Assembly: GCA_016709225.1 (NCBI GenBank)
Contig: JADJEE010000012.1
Coordinates: 496,001 to 560,000 of the forward strand
Source of the DNA: Deltaproteobacteria bacterium
GTDB lineage: Bacteria; Myxococcota_A; Polyangia; Nannocystales; Nannocystaceae
Direction: 5' to 3'
Length of the DNA stretch: 64,000 nt
Made by a program: the position numbers and the translations under genes. The notes under the pieces were generated by a model. That model did not search any database and was not told the DNA's origin. It saw only the letters and a list, made by a program, of their open reading frames with translations. Positions 8,024 through 17,789 of this stretch are shown here, piece after piece. The first letter of the stretch is position 1. Each line of letters begins with the position of its first letter.

Positions 8024-8965
8024 TCAGCCCAAGGTGTCGAGCGCCCGCACGGCGAAGCCGCTGACGAGCATGCCCAGCACGAAGCACGTCGTGCCGGTGG
8101 CGTTGTAGAGCGGTGCACGCTTGCGTGGATTCCGGATCAACATCGGCATCAGCAGCAGCTGCGCGGCCAACAATCCCGCCACCACCAGCGATTCGACCGG
8201 ACGTCCGCTGGCCGCGAGCATCGCGACCACGACGACTTGGGGGATTGCCATGACGACGCAGGCGAAGACCGCCGCCGGCCGCACACCGAGCTGCACCGGT
8301 AGGCTGCGCACACCCAAGGCCTGGTCGCCCTCGACCGCCTTGAAGTCGTTCAGCACCATGATCCCGAACGCGCCCACGCTGTACAGCAGCGCGAGCCAAC
8401 CGATGTGGGCGTCGGGCATCTGCACCGTGAGTGCGGCCGCGCCGGTGAACCACGGCAGTCCCTCGTAGCAGAGCCCGACGGCGGCGTTCCCCCACCAACC
8501 GTTGAGCTTGAGTCGCAGCGGTGGCGCGCTGTAGGCCCACGCGAGCAGCAGCCCCACGATCGAAGCCACGAAGACCCACGGCCCCAGCGCCCAGCCCACC
8601 GCCAGCGACAGCGCGGTCCAGGCGATCGCGATGCCGAGCCCCCAACGGCCCGGCACCCGGCCCGAGGGGATCGGTCGGTTGGGCTCGTTGATGGCGTCCA
8701 CGTGGCGATCGAACCAGTCGTTGCACGCCTGGCTGGTGCCGCACACCAGCGGCCCCGCCAGCAACGCGGCGCCGAGGATCGACGGCAGGTGCTCGAGCAC
8801 CGGTACGCCCGCCGACACGACGCCGCAGCCCAGCGCCCACATGGGCGCGAACCATGTCACCGGCTTGAGCAGCTCGATGACCGCGGACGGGCTGGGAACA
8901 GCGCGCCGGGTGAGCCGCGCGGGCAACCGTTCGCCGGGTTTCGCCATGGCCGAGTCGAGCTGCAT
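8024..8965 (-). CDS. bchG: Bacteriochlorophyll synthase (prenyltransferase)
   Basis: BchG (313 aa) attaches geranylgeranyl or phytyl diphosphate to bacteriochlorophyllide a in the membrane. It is a UbiA-type polytopic protein. The first Asp-rich motif is NDWFDRHVDAINEPNRP, and the second is the NDFKAVEGD region. About eight to nine hydrophobic segments are seen. I chose ATG 8965, which has GAGG 8 nt upstream; the open frame continues further, but that part has no family resemblance and crosses the regulatory palindrome. The gene is divergent from bchF. Confidence 0.93.
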   Translation of the reverse strand: MQLDSAMAKPGERLPARLTRRAVPSPSAVIELLKPVTWFAPMWALGCGVVSAGVPVLEHLPSILGAALLAGPLVCGTSQACNDWFDRHVDAINEPNRPIPSGRVPGRWGLGIAIAWTALSLAVGWALGPWVFVASIVGLLLAWAYSAPPLRLKLNGWWGNAAVGLCYEGLPWFTGAAALTVQMPDAHIGWLALLYSVGAFGIMVLNDFKAVEGDQALGVRSLPVQLGVRPAAVFACVVMAIPQVVVVAMLAASGRPVESLVVAGLLAAQLLLMPMLIRNPRKRAPLYNATGTTCFVLGMLVSGFAVRALDTLG

Positions 8966-9031
8966 CGCGGAGACCTCGATCCCTGGGTAACACCCCCCCA
9001 TCCGAGTGTAAAGTGGACGGACGTCGAATTG

Positions 9032-9049
9032 TGTCAAATACACTTGACA
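9032..9049. promoter_or_regulatory. Perfect palindrome fitting a PpsR/CrtJ site (TGT-N12-ACA)
   Basis: TGTCAA (9032-9037), six bases, then TTGACA (9044-9049) form a perfect 6-bp inverted repeat in the 115-nt gap between divergent bchG and bchF. It matches TGT-N12-ACA, the target described for PpsR/CrtJ repressors of photosynthesis genes in Proteobacteria. Each arm also reads TTGACA on one strand, so it could overlap a -35 element. No convincing -10 was found on either strand; on the bchG side TACACT lies 21 bp from TTGACA, which is too far for a standard sigma-70 promoter. Regulator binding is inferred, and no ppsR gene is in the window. Confidence 0.6.
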
Positions 9050-9080
9050 GTCCCAGGGGCCACGGGCAGGCTTTGCTTCG

Positions 9081-9611
9081 ATGTCGCCCTCGGACGTGTC
9101 TCCGCCTGGCGGGCCCCGAACGGGCCGGGCGACCCCGCTGTACACGCCGGATCAACGTCGGCGACGCGACGCGACCCCCTGGACACTCGTGCAGGGTGTG
9201 CTGGCGCCCATCCAGTTCTTGGCCTTCGCCGTCAGCGTGGCGCTCGTGCTGCGCACGCTCGCGAGCGGGCGTGGTGCCGACGCGGCCGCGATCTCGGTGC
9301 TGGTGAAGACGGCGCTGCTGCTCGCCATCATGGTCACCGGCGCCATCTGGGAGAAGGTGGTGTTCGGGCGCTACCTCTTCGCGCCCGCGTTCTACTGGGA
9401 AGACGTCTTCAGCATGCTGGTGATCGCGTTGCACGTCGCGTACGTGCTCGCGCTCGTCAGTGGCGTGGTCGACACGCGTGCGCAGCTCTTCGTCGCGCTC
9501 GCAGCCTACGCCGCGTATCTCGTGAACGCGACCCAGTTCGTGCTCAAGCTCCGCGCTGCTCGCCTGCAAGAGCGAGTTGCGCTGGTGTCGGTCTCGCGGA
9601 GCGCTGCGTGA
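9081..9611 (+). CDS. bchF: 3-vinyl bacteriochlorophyllide hydratase
   Basis: BchF (176 aa) hydrates the C3 vinyl group on the way to the 3-acetyl group of bacteriochlorophyll a. The family start YTPDQRRRRDATPWTLVQG is at about residues 21-39, followed by four likely membrane segments and the typical ISVLVKTALLLAIMVTGAIWEKVVFGRYLF region (split across helices 2-3). It heads a long + strand run through puhE. The stop TGA 9609-9611 overlaps the proposed GTG start of bchN. Confidence 0.92.
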   Translation: MSPSDVSPPGGPRTGRATPLYTPDQRRRRDATPWTLVQGVLAPIQFLAFAVSVALVLRTLASGRGADAAAISVLVKTALLLAIMVTGAIWEKVVFGRYLFAPAFYWEDVFSMLVIALHVAYVLALVSGVVDTRAQLFVALAAYAAYLVNATQFVLKLRAARLQERVALVSVSRSAA

Positions 9612-10894
9612 CCATGCCCGACCACGTCGCGACGTCGAACCGCAGCCACGCCGACGCACTGCCGGTGCTGCGCCAGCGCGGGCAACACGAGGTCTTCTGT
9701 GGGCTCACCGGGATCATGTGGCTGCACCGCAAGATCCAGGACGCGTTCTTCCTGGTGATCGGCTCGCGAACCTGCGCCCACCTGCTGCAGTCGGCGGCCG
9801 GCGTGATGATCTTCGCCGAGCCCCGCTTCGCGACCGCGATTCTCGAGGAGGGCGATCTCGCGGGACTCGCCGACGCCAACGACGAGATCGACCGCGTGGT
9901 CGCGCGCCTGCTCGCGCGTCGCCCCGAGATCCGCACGTTGTTCCTGGTGGGTTCGTGCCCTTCGGAGGTGATCAAGCTCGACCTGTCACGGGCAGCCGAG
10001 CGCCTGTCGAAGTCGCACGGCCCCTCGGTCCGGTTCGTGAGCTACTCGGGCAGCGGGCTCGAGACCACCTTCACACAGGGCGAAGATGCCTGCTTGGCGT
10101 CACTGCTGCGCGGTGCCACGCCGGCATCGCCCCGTGCACCGAGCTCGTTGCTCGTGGTCGGGACGCTCGCCGATCCGGTCGAAGACGGCTTCCGCCGCAG
10201 CTTCGACGCGCTCGGGATCCCAGTGCAGTTCTTCCCGCCGCGCAGGGCGTGGGAGCTGCCGGAGGTCGGACCGCAGACCCGCTACCTGTTGGCGCAACCG
10301 TTCCTCGCGGAGACCGGCGCAGCGCTCGACCGACTCGGCGCGCAGCGACTGCCGGCGGCCTTCCCCTTCGGTGCCGAGGGCACACGCAGCTGGCTCGCCG
10401 CCGCCGCGTCTGCATTCGAGGTGCCCCGCGCACGCTTCGAGGAGGTCGTCGGGCCCGCCGAGCGCCGAGCTCAGGCGGCGCTCGCCAAGATCCGCACGGC
10501 ACTCGAGGGCAAGCGAGTGTTCCTGTTCCCCGACTCGCAGCTCGAGATCCCGCTGGCGCGCTTCCTCCACCGCGAGCTCGGCATGGAGCTGCTCGAGGTC
10601 GGCACGCCGTACCTGCAGCGCGAGCACCTCGCCGCCGAGCTGGCGATGCTGCCAGCGTCGGTGGTGCTGAGCGAGGGCCAGGATGTCGAGCGTCAGCTCG
10701 ACCGATGCCGCGCCGCCAGGCCCGACCTCGTGGTCTGCGGCCTGGGTCTCGCCAATCCCCTCGAGGTCGAGGGCATCACCACCAAGTGGTCGATCGAGCT
10801 GGTCTTCACCCCGGTGCACGGCTTCGAGCACGCCGCCGATCTCGCCAACCTCTTCTCGCGTCCGCTGCTCCGTCGCGGACGACTCGCGGTCTAG
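9608..10894 (+). CDS. bchN: Dark-operative protochlorophyllide reductase subunit N
   Basis: BchN (428 aa) forms the catalytic NB component of DPOR, the light-independent and O2-sensitive reductase of protochlorophyllide ring D. The three cysteines that bind the NB [4Fe-4S] cluster are present at residues 31, 56 and 117; their spacing of 25 and 61 equals that of the Rhodobacter ligands C26, C51 and C112. I chose GTG 9608, overlapping the bchF stop, because GGAG lies 6 nt upstream; ATG 9614 is two codons later and is the alternative. bchB starts one base after its stop. Confidence 0.93.
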   Translation: MTMPDHVATSNRSHADALPVLRQRGQHEVFCGLTGIMWLHRKIQDAFFLVIGSRTCAHLLQSAAGVMIFAEPRFATAILEEGDLAGLADANDEIDRVVARLLARRPEIRTLFLVGSCPSEVIKLDLSRAAERLSKSHGPSVRFVSYSGSGLETTFTQGEDACLASLLRGATPASPRAPSSLLVVGTLADPVEDGFRRSFDALGIPVQFFPPRRAWELPEVGPQTRYLLAQPFLAETGAALDRLGAQRLPAAFPFGAEGTRSWLAAAASAFEVPRARFEEVVGPAERRAQAALAKIRTALEGKRVFLFPDSQLEIPLARFLHRELGMELLEVGTPYLQREHLAAELAMLPASVVLSEGQDVERQLDRCRAARPDLVVCGLGLANPLEVEGITTKWSIELVFTPVHGFEHAADLANLFSRPLLRRGRLAV

Positions 10895-10895
10895 C

Positions 10896-12467
10896 ATGCA
10901 ACTCGCGGTCTGGACCTACGAGGGCCCCCCCCATGTCGGCGCGATGCGAGTCGCGACTGCCATGAAGGGCGTGCACTTCCTGCTGCACGCGCCGCAGGGT
11001 GACACCTACGCCGATCTGCTCTTCACGATGATCGAGCGCCGACGCGAGCGCCCGCCGGTGACCTACACCACCTTCGCGGCGCGCGACCTCGGCAGCGATA
11101 CCGCCGAGCTGTTCAAGACCGCCGCCCGCGAGGCCTACCAGCGCTTCGCACCCGAGCTGCTGCTGGTCGGCGCATCGTGTACGGCCGAGCTGATCCAGGA
11201 CGACCCCGGTGGCATCGCTGCGGCACTGGGCCTGCCCATCCCGGTGGTGCCGCTCGAGCTCTCGGCCTACCAGCGCAAGGAGAACTGGGGCGCTGCGCAC
11301 ACGTTCTACAAGATCGTCCGCGCCTGCTGCCCCGCGACGGTGCCGCTCCGCAGCGAGCGCTCGCGGCCACGCTGCAACCTGCTCGGCCCCACCGCGCTCG
11401 GCTTTCGCCATCGCGACGACGTGATGGAGCTGACCCGGCTGCTCGACCGCTTGGGCGTCGACGTCGAGGTCGTCGCGCCGCTCGGTGCGTCCCCCCACGA
11501 TCTCGCACGGCTCGCCCAGGCCGACTTCAACGTGGTCATGTACCCCGAGATCGCCGACTCGGTCGCGCGTTGGCTCGGCAAGACCTTCGCGCAGCCGTGC
11601 TTGTCGGCGCCGCTGGGTGTGATCGCGACCCGCGAGTTCTGCCAACGGGTCGCCCAGATGAGCGGCGCCGATGCGGACTCGGTGATCGACGACGCCAGCT
11701 GTCGCCTGCCCTGGTACTCGCGTTCGGTCGACTCGACCTACCTCACGAAGAAGCAGGTCTTCGTGTTCGGCGACGCGAGTCATGCGATTGCCGCGGCCCG
11801 CATCGCCACCGCCGAGCTCGGCTTCGAGGTCATCGGGCTGGGCACCTACAGCCGCGAGTTCGCACGCGAGGTCCGCGAGGCCGCCGCTGGCTACGGCGTC
11901 GAGGCGCTCATCACCGACGATCACCTGTTGGTCGAGGAGCGCATCGGCGCACTGCAGCCCGAGCTGGTGCTCGGCACGCAGATGGAACGCCACATCGCCA
12001 AGCGCCTGGGGCTGCCTTGCGCGGTGATCTCGGCGCCGGTGCACGTACAGGACTATCCGGCCCGCTACTCGCCGCAGATGGGCTTCGAGGGCGCCAACGT
12101 GCTGTTCGACACCTGGGTGCACCCGCTGATGATGGGTCTCGAAGAGCACCTCTTGGCGATGTTCCGCGACGACTTCGAGTTCGCCGACGGACGCGGCCCC
12201 TCGCACCTGGGCGCTGCGGCCTCGCCGACGGTGGTCGAGGCGCCAGCAGCTGCGCCCACGCCACCCCCGGCGGCGGCAGAGAGCCCCGCGGCGGCCGAGT
12301 CCGACGCGCCGCGCTGGACCGAGGAGGCCGAGCGCGAGCTCAAGAAGATCCCGTTTTTCGTGCGCGGCAAGGCGCGGCGAAACACCGAACGCTTTGCTCG
12401 GGAGTTTGGACGGACCCCCATCACGCTGGAGACGCTCTACGATGCAAAGGCCCACTTCCAAGCCTGA
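10896..12467 (+). CDS. bchB: Dark-operative protochlorophyllide reductase subunit B
   Basis: BchB (523 aa) pairs with BchN. The aspartate that acts as the unusual fourth ligand of the NB cluster, D36 in Rhodobacter, is at exactly residue 36 (HAPQGD). A conserved cysteine is at residue 95 (GASCTAEL). The C-terminal domain with WTEEAERELKKIPFFVRGKAR is the small BchB-specific tail, separated from the main body by an Ala/Pro-rich linker near residues 440-470. Its last 26 nt overlap the bchH start. Confidence 0.95.
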   Translation: MQLAVWTYEGPPHVGAMRVATAMKGVHFLLHAPQGDTYADLLFTMIERRRERPPVTYTTFAARDLGSDTAELFKTAAREAYQRFAPELLLVGASCTAELIQDDPGGIAAALGLPIPVVPLELSAYQRKENWGAAHTFYKIVRACCPATVPLRSERSRPRCNLLGPTALGFRHRDDVMELTRLLDRLGVDVEVVAPLGASPHDLARLAQADFNVVMYPEIADSVARWLGKTFAQPCLSAPLGVIATREFCQRVAQMSGADADSVIDDASCRLPWYSRSVDSTYLTKKQVFVFGDASHAIAAARIATAELGFEVIGLGTYSREFAREVREAAAGYGVEALITDDHLLVEERIGALQPELVLGTQMERHIAKRLGLPCAVISAPVHVQDYPARYSPQMGFEGANVLFDTWVHPLMMGLEEHLLAMFRDDFEFADGRGPSHLGAAASPTVVEAPAAAPTPPPAAAESPAAAESDAPRWTEEAERELKKIPFFVRGKARRNTERFAREFGRTPITLETLYDAKAHFQA

Positions 12468-15400
12468 CGCCACGCCGATCGTCGTGGTGATCATCACCCT
12501 CGATCATCACCTCGGGGGCGTGATGGACCGCGTGCGCGAGCGGCTCGAGCCCGAGATCCCGGGGCTGGACCTGCGGCACCACGCGATGACGACGTTCAGC
12601 GATCCGCGCGCAGTCGAGACCTGCCGCCGCGACATCGCCGAGGGCGACATCATCCTCGCCAACATGTTCTTTCTCGAGGAGCACATCCGTGCGGTCCTGC
12701 CGGCGCTCGAGGCCCGCCACGAGTCGTGCGATGCCATGATCTGCACGCTCTCCGCCGGCGAGGTCATGCGACTGACCCGCATGGGCGAGTTCCGCATGAA
12801 CGGCTCGAAGAAGGGCATGTCGCTGCTCAAGAAGCTGCGCGGCAAGGGCACCGGGGCCAACAAATCGGGCGGCGCGGGCCAGCTCGCGATGCTGCGCTTC
12901 TTGCCGAAGCTGTTCGCACTCATCCCCGGCAAGGCACAGGATCTGCGGGCCTACTTCCTGACCATGTCGTATCTGCTGTCGGGCTCGACCGACAATCTCG
13001 CCGACATGGTGCGATTGTTCGTCACCCAGTACGCCGATGGCCCGCGTCGGGGCTTGCGCGGCACGCTGAAGCCCGGCGCGCCGCGGTGCTATCCCGAGGT
13101 CGGCGTCTATCACCCGCGCCTGCGTGCACGCATCTCCGAGTCCCTCGCCGAGCTGCCCGAGCCCGCGCAGGCACGCGGCACCGTCGGCCTGTTGGTGATG
13201 CGCTCGTATGTGCTCGCCGGCGACACGCGCCACTACGATCAGGTCATCGAGAGCCTCGAGGCGCGCGGACTTCGGGTCATCCCCGCGTTCGCCTGCGGCC
13301 TCGACAACCGCCCGGCGATCGAGAAGTTCTTCATGGACAAGCATCGCGTCCGCGTGGATGCGGTGCTGTCGTTGACGGGCTTCTCGCTGGTCGGCGGGCC
13401 GGCGTTCAACAACGCGCGCGCGGCCGAGGAGATCCTCACGCAGCTCGACGTTCCGTTCGTCACCGCCCAGCCGCTCGAGTTCCAGAGCATCGAGCAGTGG
13501 GAGGCCTCGGTCTCGGGTCTGACGGCGATCGAGTCGACGATGATGGTCGCGATCCCCGAGCTCGACGGCGCCACCGCGCCGGTCGTGTTCGCCGGCCGCC
13601 GCGGCGGCATGAAGGGCGCGATGGTCGGCATCGACGATCGGATCGAGCGCCTCACCGGGCGCCTCGAGCGGCTGGTGCAGCTGCGACGCAAGGAACGCTC
13701 GCAACGCAACGTCGCGATCGTGCTCTTCAACTTCCCGCCCAACGGGGGCGCCACCGGCACGGCCGCGTACCTCTCGGTGTTCGAGTCACTGCACCGGACC
13801 CTGCTCGCGATGGCCGCCGACGGCTACGACGTCGAGGTCCCCGCGACCGTCGATGCCCTGCGCGCGAAGGTTCTCGAGGGCAACGCGGGCCAGTTCGGCA
13901 CCGACGCCAACGTGATGGCGCGGGTCTCCGCCGACGACCACGTGCGTCGGACCCCTCACCTCGCGGAGATCGAGAAGCAGTGGGGCCCGGCGCCCGGCAA
14001 GCACCTCAGCAGTGGCTCCTCGATCTTCGTGCTCGGGGCGAAGTTCGGCCGGGTCATGGTCGGCATCCAACCGACCTTCGGCTACGAGGGCGACCCGATG
14101 CGGTTGCTCTTCGAGTCGAGCTTCGCCCCCACCCACGCGTTCGCGGCGTTCTACCGCTACATGCGCGAGGACTTCCGTGCCGACGTCGTGCTGCACTTCG
14201 GCACCCACGGCGCGCTGGAGTTCATGCCCGGCAAGCAGGTGGGCCTGTCGCGGCACTGTTGGCCCGATCGCTTGCTCGGCGATCTGCCCAATGTCTATCT
14301 CTACGCGTCCAACAACCCCTCCGAGGGCACGATCGCCCGCCGGCGATCGGCGGCGACACTGGTCAGCTACCTGACGCCACCGGTGACGCGTTCCGGACTG
14401 TATCGCGAGCTGCAGAGCCTCCGCGCCTCGCTCGATCGTCTGCGCTCGCTCCCCGCCAGCGACGGCGAGGCCGTCAACCTGGTGCCGTTCATCCAGGCGC
14501 AGGCCGCAGCGCTCGACCTCGTGGCCGCCGAACCGGCGTGGCCGGGGCCGCTCGCACCGGAGCTCGCAACCCTGAGCGTCGCGCTGCACGAGCTCGAGCA
14601 GACCTTGATTCCCTGCGGGCTGCACGTGCTCGGTGAGCCGATGCCGAAGGCTGCGCGGATCGACTACCTGACGGCGATCGCCGAGGTCGCCCCCGAGGGT
14701 CCCCTGCCGCAGCCGACGATCGCGGCCCTGGTGTCGGGCGCCTCGCCGAAGGCCGCATTGATCGCCGGCGGCGTGGAGCCGAGCAAGCACGCCATCGCGC
14801 GCTGCGAGACGCTGCAGCACACCGACCGACAGCTCGCAGAGGATCACGAAATCCCGGCGCTGCTGCGGGCGCTCGACGGCCGCTTCATCCGCCCCGCGCC
14901 GGGTGGCGATCTCCTTCGCAACCCCGACGTGCTCCCGACCGGGCGCAATGTCCACGGCTTCGATCCGTGCGCCATCCCCAGCGACTTCGCGATGCGCGAG
15001 GGCGAGCGGCAAGCCGCACTCCTGCTGCGCAAACACCTCGACGAAGGCAACGCATTCCCCCGATCGATCGCGCTGGTGCTGTGGGGATCCGACAACCTCA
15101 AGTCGGGCGGCGGACCCATCGGGCAGGCGCTGGCCTTGCTCGGCGCACGCGCGCGCACCGATAGCTACGGCAAGGTCTGTGGCGCCGAGCTGATCCCGCT
15201 GGCCGAGCTCGGCCGCCCGCGGATCGACGTGATGATGACGCTGTCCGGCATCTTCCGCGATCTGCTGCCCATGCAGACCAAGATCCTCGCCGAGGCCGCG
15301 TTCTTGGCCGCGAGCGCCGACGAGCCGATCGAATCGAACTTCGTGCGAGCGCACGCGCTCGAGCATATGGCGGCCCACAATTGCGATCTCGAGACCGCCT

Positions 15401-16137
15401 CGCTGCGGGTGTTCGGCAACGCCGAGAACGCCTACGGCGCGAACGTGAACCAAATGATCGAGAGCGGTGCGTGGCAGGACGAAGACGAGCTCGGCGACGT
15501 GTTCGCTGCGCGCAAGTGCTTTGCGTATCATCCCAGCGGTCGCGCAGCGCCCCAGAAGACCCTGCTCAAGAGCGTGCTCGCGCGGGTCGATCTCGCCTAT
15601 CAGAACCTCGAGTCCGTCGAGCTCGGGATCACCACGATCGATCACTACTTCGATACCCTGGGAGGCATCGCCCGCGCCGCGCGCTCGCAGCGAGGCAGCG
15701 GGCCGGCGCTACCGGTCTACATCGGCGACCAGACCGGGTCGGGTGAGCAGGTTCGGACCCTGCGCGAGCAGGTCGCGCTCGAGACCCGCACGCGCTCGCT
15801 CAACCCCAAGTGGAGCGAGGAAATGCTGCGTCACGGGGCCGAGGGCGTGCGACAGATCGAAGCCCAGGTCACCAACACGCTCGGCTGGTCCGCGACCACC
15901 GCCCAGGTCGAGCCGTGGGTCTACCGCGAGCTGACCAACACCTACATGCTCGATCCGCAGATGCGCGATCGGCTTGCCGCGCTCAATCCCAAGGCGTCGG
16001 TGAAGCTGGCCTATCGCCTCCTCGAGGCCTCGGAGCGCCAATACTGGCACCCGGACCCAGAGACCCTCGCTGCCCTCGTCCGGGCCGGCGACGCACTCGA
16101 AGACCGCCTCGAAGGGGCGGTATCCCGCGTCGCCTGA
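12442..16137 (+). CDS. bchH: Magnesium chelatase subunit H
   Basis: BchH (1231 aa, normal family length) is the porphyrin-binding catalytic subunit of Mg-chelatase and a CobN-type protein. Recognisable stretches include FGTHGALEFMPGKQVGLS (about residues 588-605), the YLYASNNPSEGTIARRR segment and the C-terminal VYRELTNTYMLD. I chose ATG 12442 (MQRPTSKPDATPIVVV), which falls inside the end of bchB; the open frame further upstream is only a shadow. It works with BchI and BchD, encoded in the separate left block. Confidence 0.96.
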   Translation: MQRPTSKPDATPIVVVIITLDHHLGGVMDRVRERLEPEIPGLDLRHHAMTTFSDPRAVETCRRDIAEGDIILANMFFLEEHIRAVLPALEARHESCDAMICTLSAGEVMRLTRMGEFRMNGSKKGMSLLKKLRGKGTGANKSGGAGQLAMLRFLPKLFALIPGKAQDLRAYFLTMSYLLSGSTDNLADMVRLFVTQYADGPRRGLRGTLKPGAPRCYPEVGVYHPRLRARISESLAELPEPAQARGTVGLLVMRSYVLAGDTRHYDQVIESLEARGLRVIPAFACGLDNRPAIEKFFMDKHRVRVDAVLSLTGFSLVGGPAFNNARAAEEILTQLDVPFVTAQPLEFQSIEQWEASVSGLTAIESTMMVAIPELDGATAPVVFAGRRGGMKGAMVGIDDRIERLTGRLERLVQLRRKERSQRNVAIVLFNFPPNGGATGTAAYLSVFESLHRTLLAMAADGYDVEVPATVDALRAKVLEGNAGQFGTDANVMARVSADDHVRRTPHLAEIEKQWGPAPGKHLSSGSSIFVLGAKFGRVMVGIQPTFGYEGDPMRLLFESSFAPTHAFAAFYRYMREDFRADVVLHFGTHGALEFMPGKQVGLSRHCWPDRLLGDLPNVYLYASNNPSEGTIARRRSAATLVSYLTPPVTRSGLYRELQSLRASLDRLRSLPASDGEAVNLVPFIQAQAAALDLVAAEPAWPGPLAPELATLSVALHELEQTLIPCGLHVLGEPMPKAARIDYLTAIAEVAPEGPLPQPTIAALVSGASPKAALIAGGVEPSKHAIARCETLQHTDRQLAEDHEIPALLRALDGRFIRPAPGGDLLRNPDVLPTGRNVHGFDPCAIPSDFAMREGERQAALLLRKHLDEGNAFPRSIALVLWGSDNLKSGGGPIGQALALLGARARTDSYGKVCGAELIPLAELGRPRIDVMMTLSGIFRDLLPMQTKILAEAAFLAASADEPIESNFVRAHALEHMAAHNCDLETASLRVFGNAENAYGANVNQMIESGAWQDEDELGDVFAARKCFAYHPSGRAAPQKTLLKSVLARVDLAYQNLESVELGITTIDHYFDTLGGIARAARSQRGSGPALPVYIGDQTGSGEQVRTLREQVALETRTRSLNPKWSEEMLRHGAEGVRQIEAQVTNTLGWSATTAQVEPWVYRELTNTYMLDPQMRDRLAALNPKASVKLAYRLLEASERQYWHPDPETLAALVRAGDALEDRLEGAVSRVA

Positions 16138-16155
16138 GGGCGCAAGGAGCAGAAG

Positions 16156-17052
16156 ATGACGATGTCGGAACTCGTACGAATCAATCGCCGTGGCGATGGG
16201 GACGGCAGCGTCCAGTTCCACGACGCGACCGCAGCCGCGCTCTCGGGAGCAAAGGTGTTCGCGATCTACGGCAAGGGCGGCATCGGCAAGAGCACGACAT
16301 CCTCCAACCTGTCGGTCGCCTTCTCGAAGCTCGGCAAGCGCGTGCTGCAGATCGGTTGCGACCCCAAGCACGACTCGACCTTCACGCTGACCAAGCAGCT
16401 GCAACCCACGGTGATCGACGTGCTGCAGTCGGTCGACTTCCACCCCGAGGAGCTGCGGCCCGAGGACTTCGTGGTCGAGGGCTACAACGGCGTCCTGTGC
16501 ATCGAGGCCGGTGGGCCGCCCGCCGGCACCGGCTGCGGCGGCTACGTGGTCGGCCAGACCGTCAAGCTGCTCAAGGAGCACCACCTGCTCGAGGAGACCG
16601 ACGTGGTCATCTTCGACGTGCTCGGCGACGTCGTCTGCGGCGGTTTCGCGGCGCCGCTGCAGCACGCCCAACGTGCACTCATCGTCGCGGCCAATGACTT
16701 CGATTCGATCTTCGCGATGAATCGTATCGTCGCCGCCATCGAGGCCAAGGCCAAGAACTACGCGGTGCGGGTCGGCGGGGTCATCGCGAACCGCAGCGTC
16801 GACACCGACCAGATCGACCGGTTCAACACCCGGGTCGGGCTCTCGCGCCTGGCCCACATCCCCGACCTCGACGTGGTCCGCCGCAGCCGGCTCAAGAAGG
16901 CCACGCTCTTCGAGATGGACGCATCGCCCGAGGTCGAGGCGGTGCAACGCGAGTTCCTGCGGCTGGCTGCGGGCCTGTGGGCGGGCGTCGAGCCGCTCGA
17001 TGCACGGCCGATGAAGGACCGCGAAATCTTCGACTTCCTGGGGTTCGAATGA
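16156..17052 (+). CDS. bchL: Dark-operative protochlorophyllide reductase iron protein L
   Basis: BchL (298 aa) is the NifH-like ATPase that feeds electrons to BchNB. The P-loop GKGGIGKST is at residues 39-47. The two cysteines that hold the intersubunit [4Fe-4S] cluster are at 127 (GTGCGG) and 161 (DVVCGGFA). Switch regions DPKHDST and FDVLGDV are intact. AAGGAG lies 6 nt before the ATG, the clearest ribosome binding site in this block. The stop overlaps the bchM start (ATGA). Confidence 0.97.
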   Translation: MTMSELVRINRRGDGDGSVQFHDATAAALSGAKVFAIYGKGGIGKSTTSSNLSVAFSKLGKRVLQIGCDPKHDSTFTLTKQLQPTVIDVLQSVDFHPEELRPEDFVVEGYNGVLCIEAGGPPAGTGCGGYVVGQTVKLLKEHHLLEETDVVIFDVLGDVVCGGFAAPLQHAQRALIVAANDFDSIFAMNRIVAAIEAKAKNYAVRVGGVIANRSVDTDQIDRFNTRVGLSRLAHIPDLDVVRRSRLKKATLFEMDASPEVEAVQREFLRLAAGLWAGVEPLDARPMKDREIFDFLGFE

Positions 17053-17789
17053 CCGCCACCACCGCCAATGAAACCGCACTTGCCGTTCCGGAGACCGCCT
17101 ACGAGCGACGCCGCGGCGAACTCGAGCAGTACTTCGATCGCACCGCTGCCAGTGCCTGGGCCGCGCTGACCTCGAATGCGCCGGTGGGTCGCATCCGCGC
17201 GACCGTGCGCGCCGGTCGTGAGCGCATGCGCGAGACCCTGCTGGGATACCTGCCCGACGATCTGACCGGCGCCCGCGTGCTCGATGCCGGCTGCGGCACC
17301 GGCACCTTCGCCGAGTGCCTGGCCGCGCGTGGTGCCGAGGTCGTCGCGGTCGACATCTCGCAGACGCTCGTCGATCTCGCGCGCGAGCGTGCCGAGGCCG
17401 GCGGCGTGGGACCCGGCACCATCGAGTACCGCGTGGGCGACATGCTCGACCCGGGCCTGGGCCTGTTCGACTGGGTGGTCGCGCTCGACTCGCTGATCCA
17501 CTACCAGGCCGATCAGCTGCAGGCGCTGCTGGTGCAGCTGTGCGCCCGCACCCGCTACGGCGTCGCCTTCACGTTCGTGCCGCGCACCGCGTTGCTCTCG
17601 CTCATGCACCTGGTCGGCAAGGCCTTCCCTCGCGGGAACCGATCGCCCGACATCCGCCCCATCACCGAGCGCGCGCTCCGAAACCGACTCGCCGCCGACG
17701 AGGCCCTCGCCGGCTTCGCCGCCGGCCGCAGCGATCGGATCGAGAGCGGCTTCTACACCTCGCAGGCCATGGAGCTCTGCCGCGCATGA
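17049..17789 (+). CDS. bchM: Magnesium protoporphyrin IX O-methyltransferase
   Basis: BchM (246 aa) methylates the C13 propionate of Mg-protoporphyrin IX using S-adenosylmethionine, just before the cyclase step done by AcsF. The SAM-binding motif I is VLDAGCGTGTFAE at about residues 77-89, and VVAVDIS provides the acidic residue after strand 2. The C-terminal segment has the family-typical FTFVPRTALL and SGFYTSQAMELCRA. The start ATG overlaps the bchL stop, and the stop overlaps the lhaA start. Confidence 0.94.
   Translation: MTATTANETALAVPETAYERRRGELEQYFDRTAASAWAALTSNAPVGRIRATVRAGRERMRETLLGYLPDDLTGARVLDAGCGTGTFAECLAARGAEVVAVDISQTLVDLARERAEAGGVGPGTIEYRVGDMLDPGLGLFDWVVALDSLIHYQADQLQALLVQLCARTRYGVAFTFVPRTALLSLMHLVGKAFPRGNRSPDIRPITERALRNRLAADEALAGFAAGRSDRIESGFYTSQAMELCRA

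Noticed and set aside
7185..9659. 824-codon minus-strand open frame across bchP, bchG and bchF
   Set aside because: Spans gene boundaries and the regulatory palindrome and lacks family features; the real genes are in other frames.
13786..15645. 619-codon minus-strand open frame opposite bchH
   Set aside because: Composition is Arg/His/Gln-rich without any domain; the + strand is a full-length BchH.
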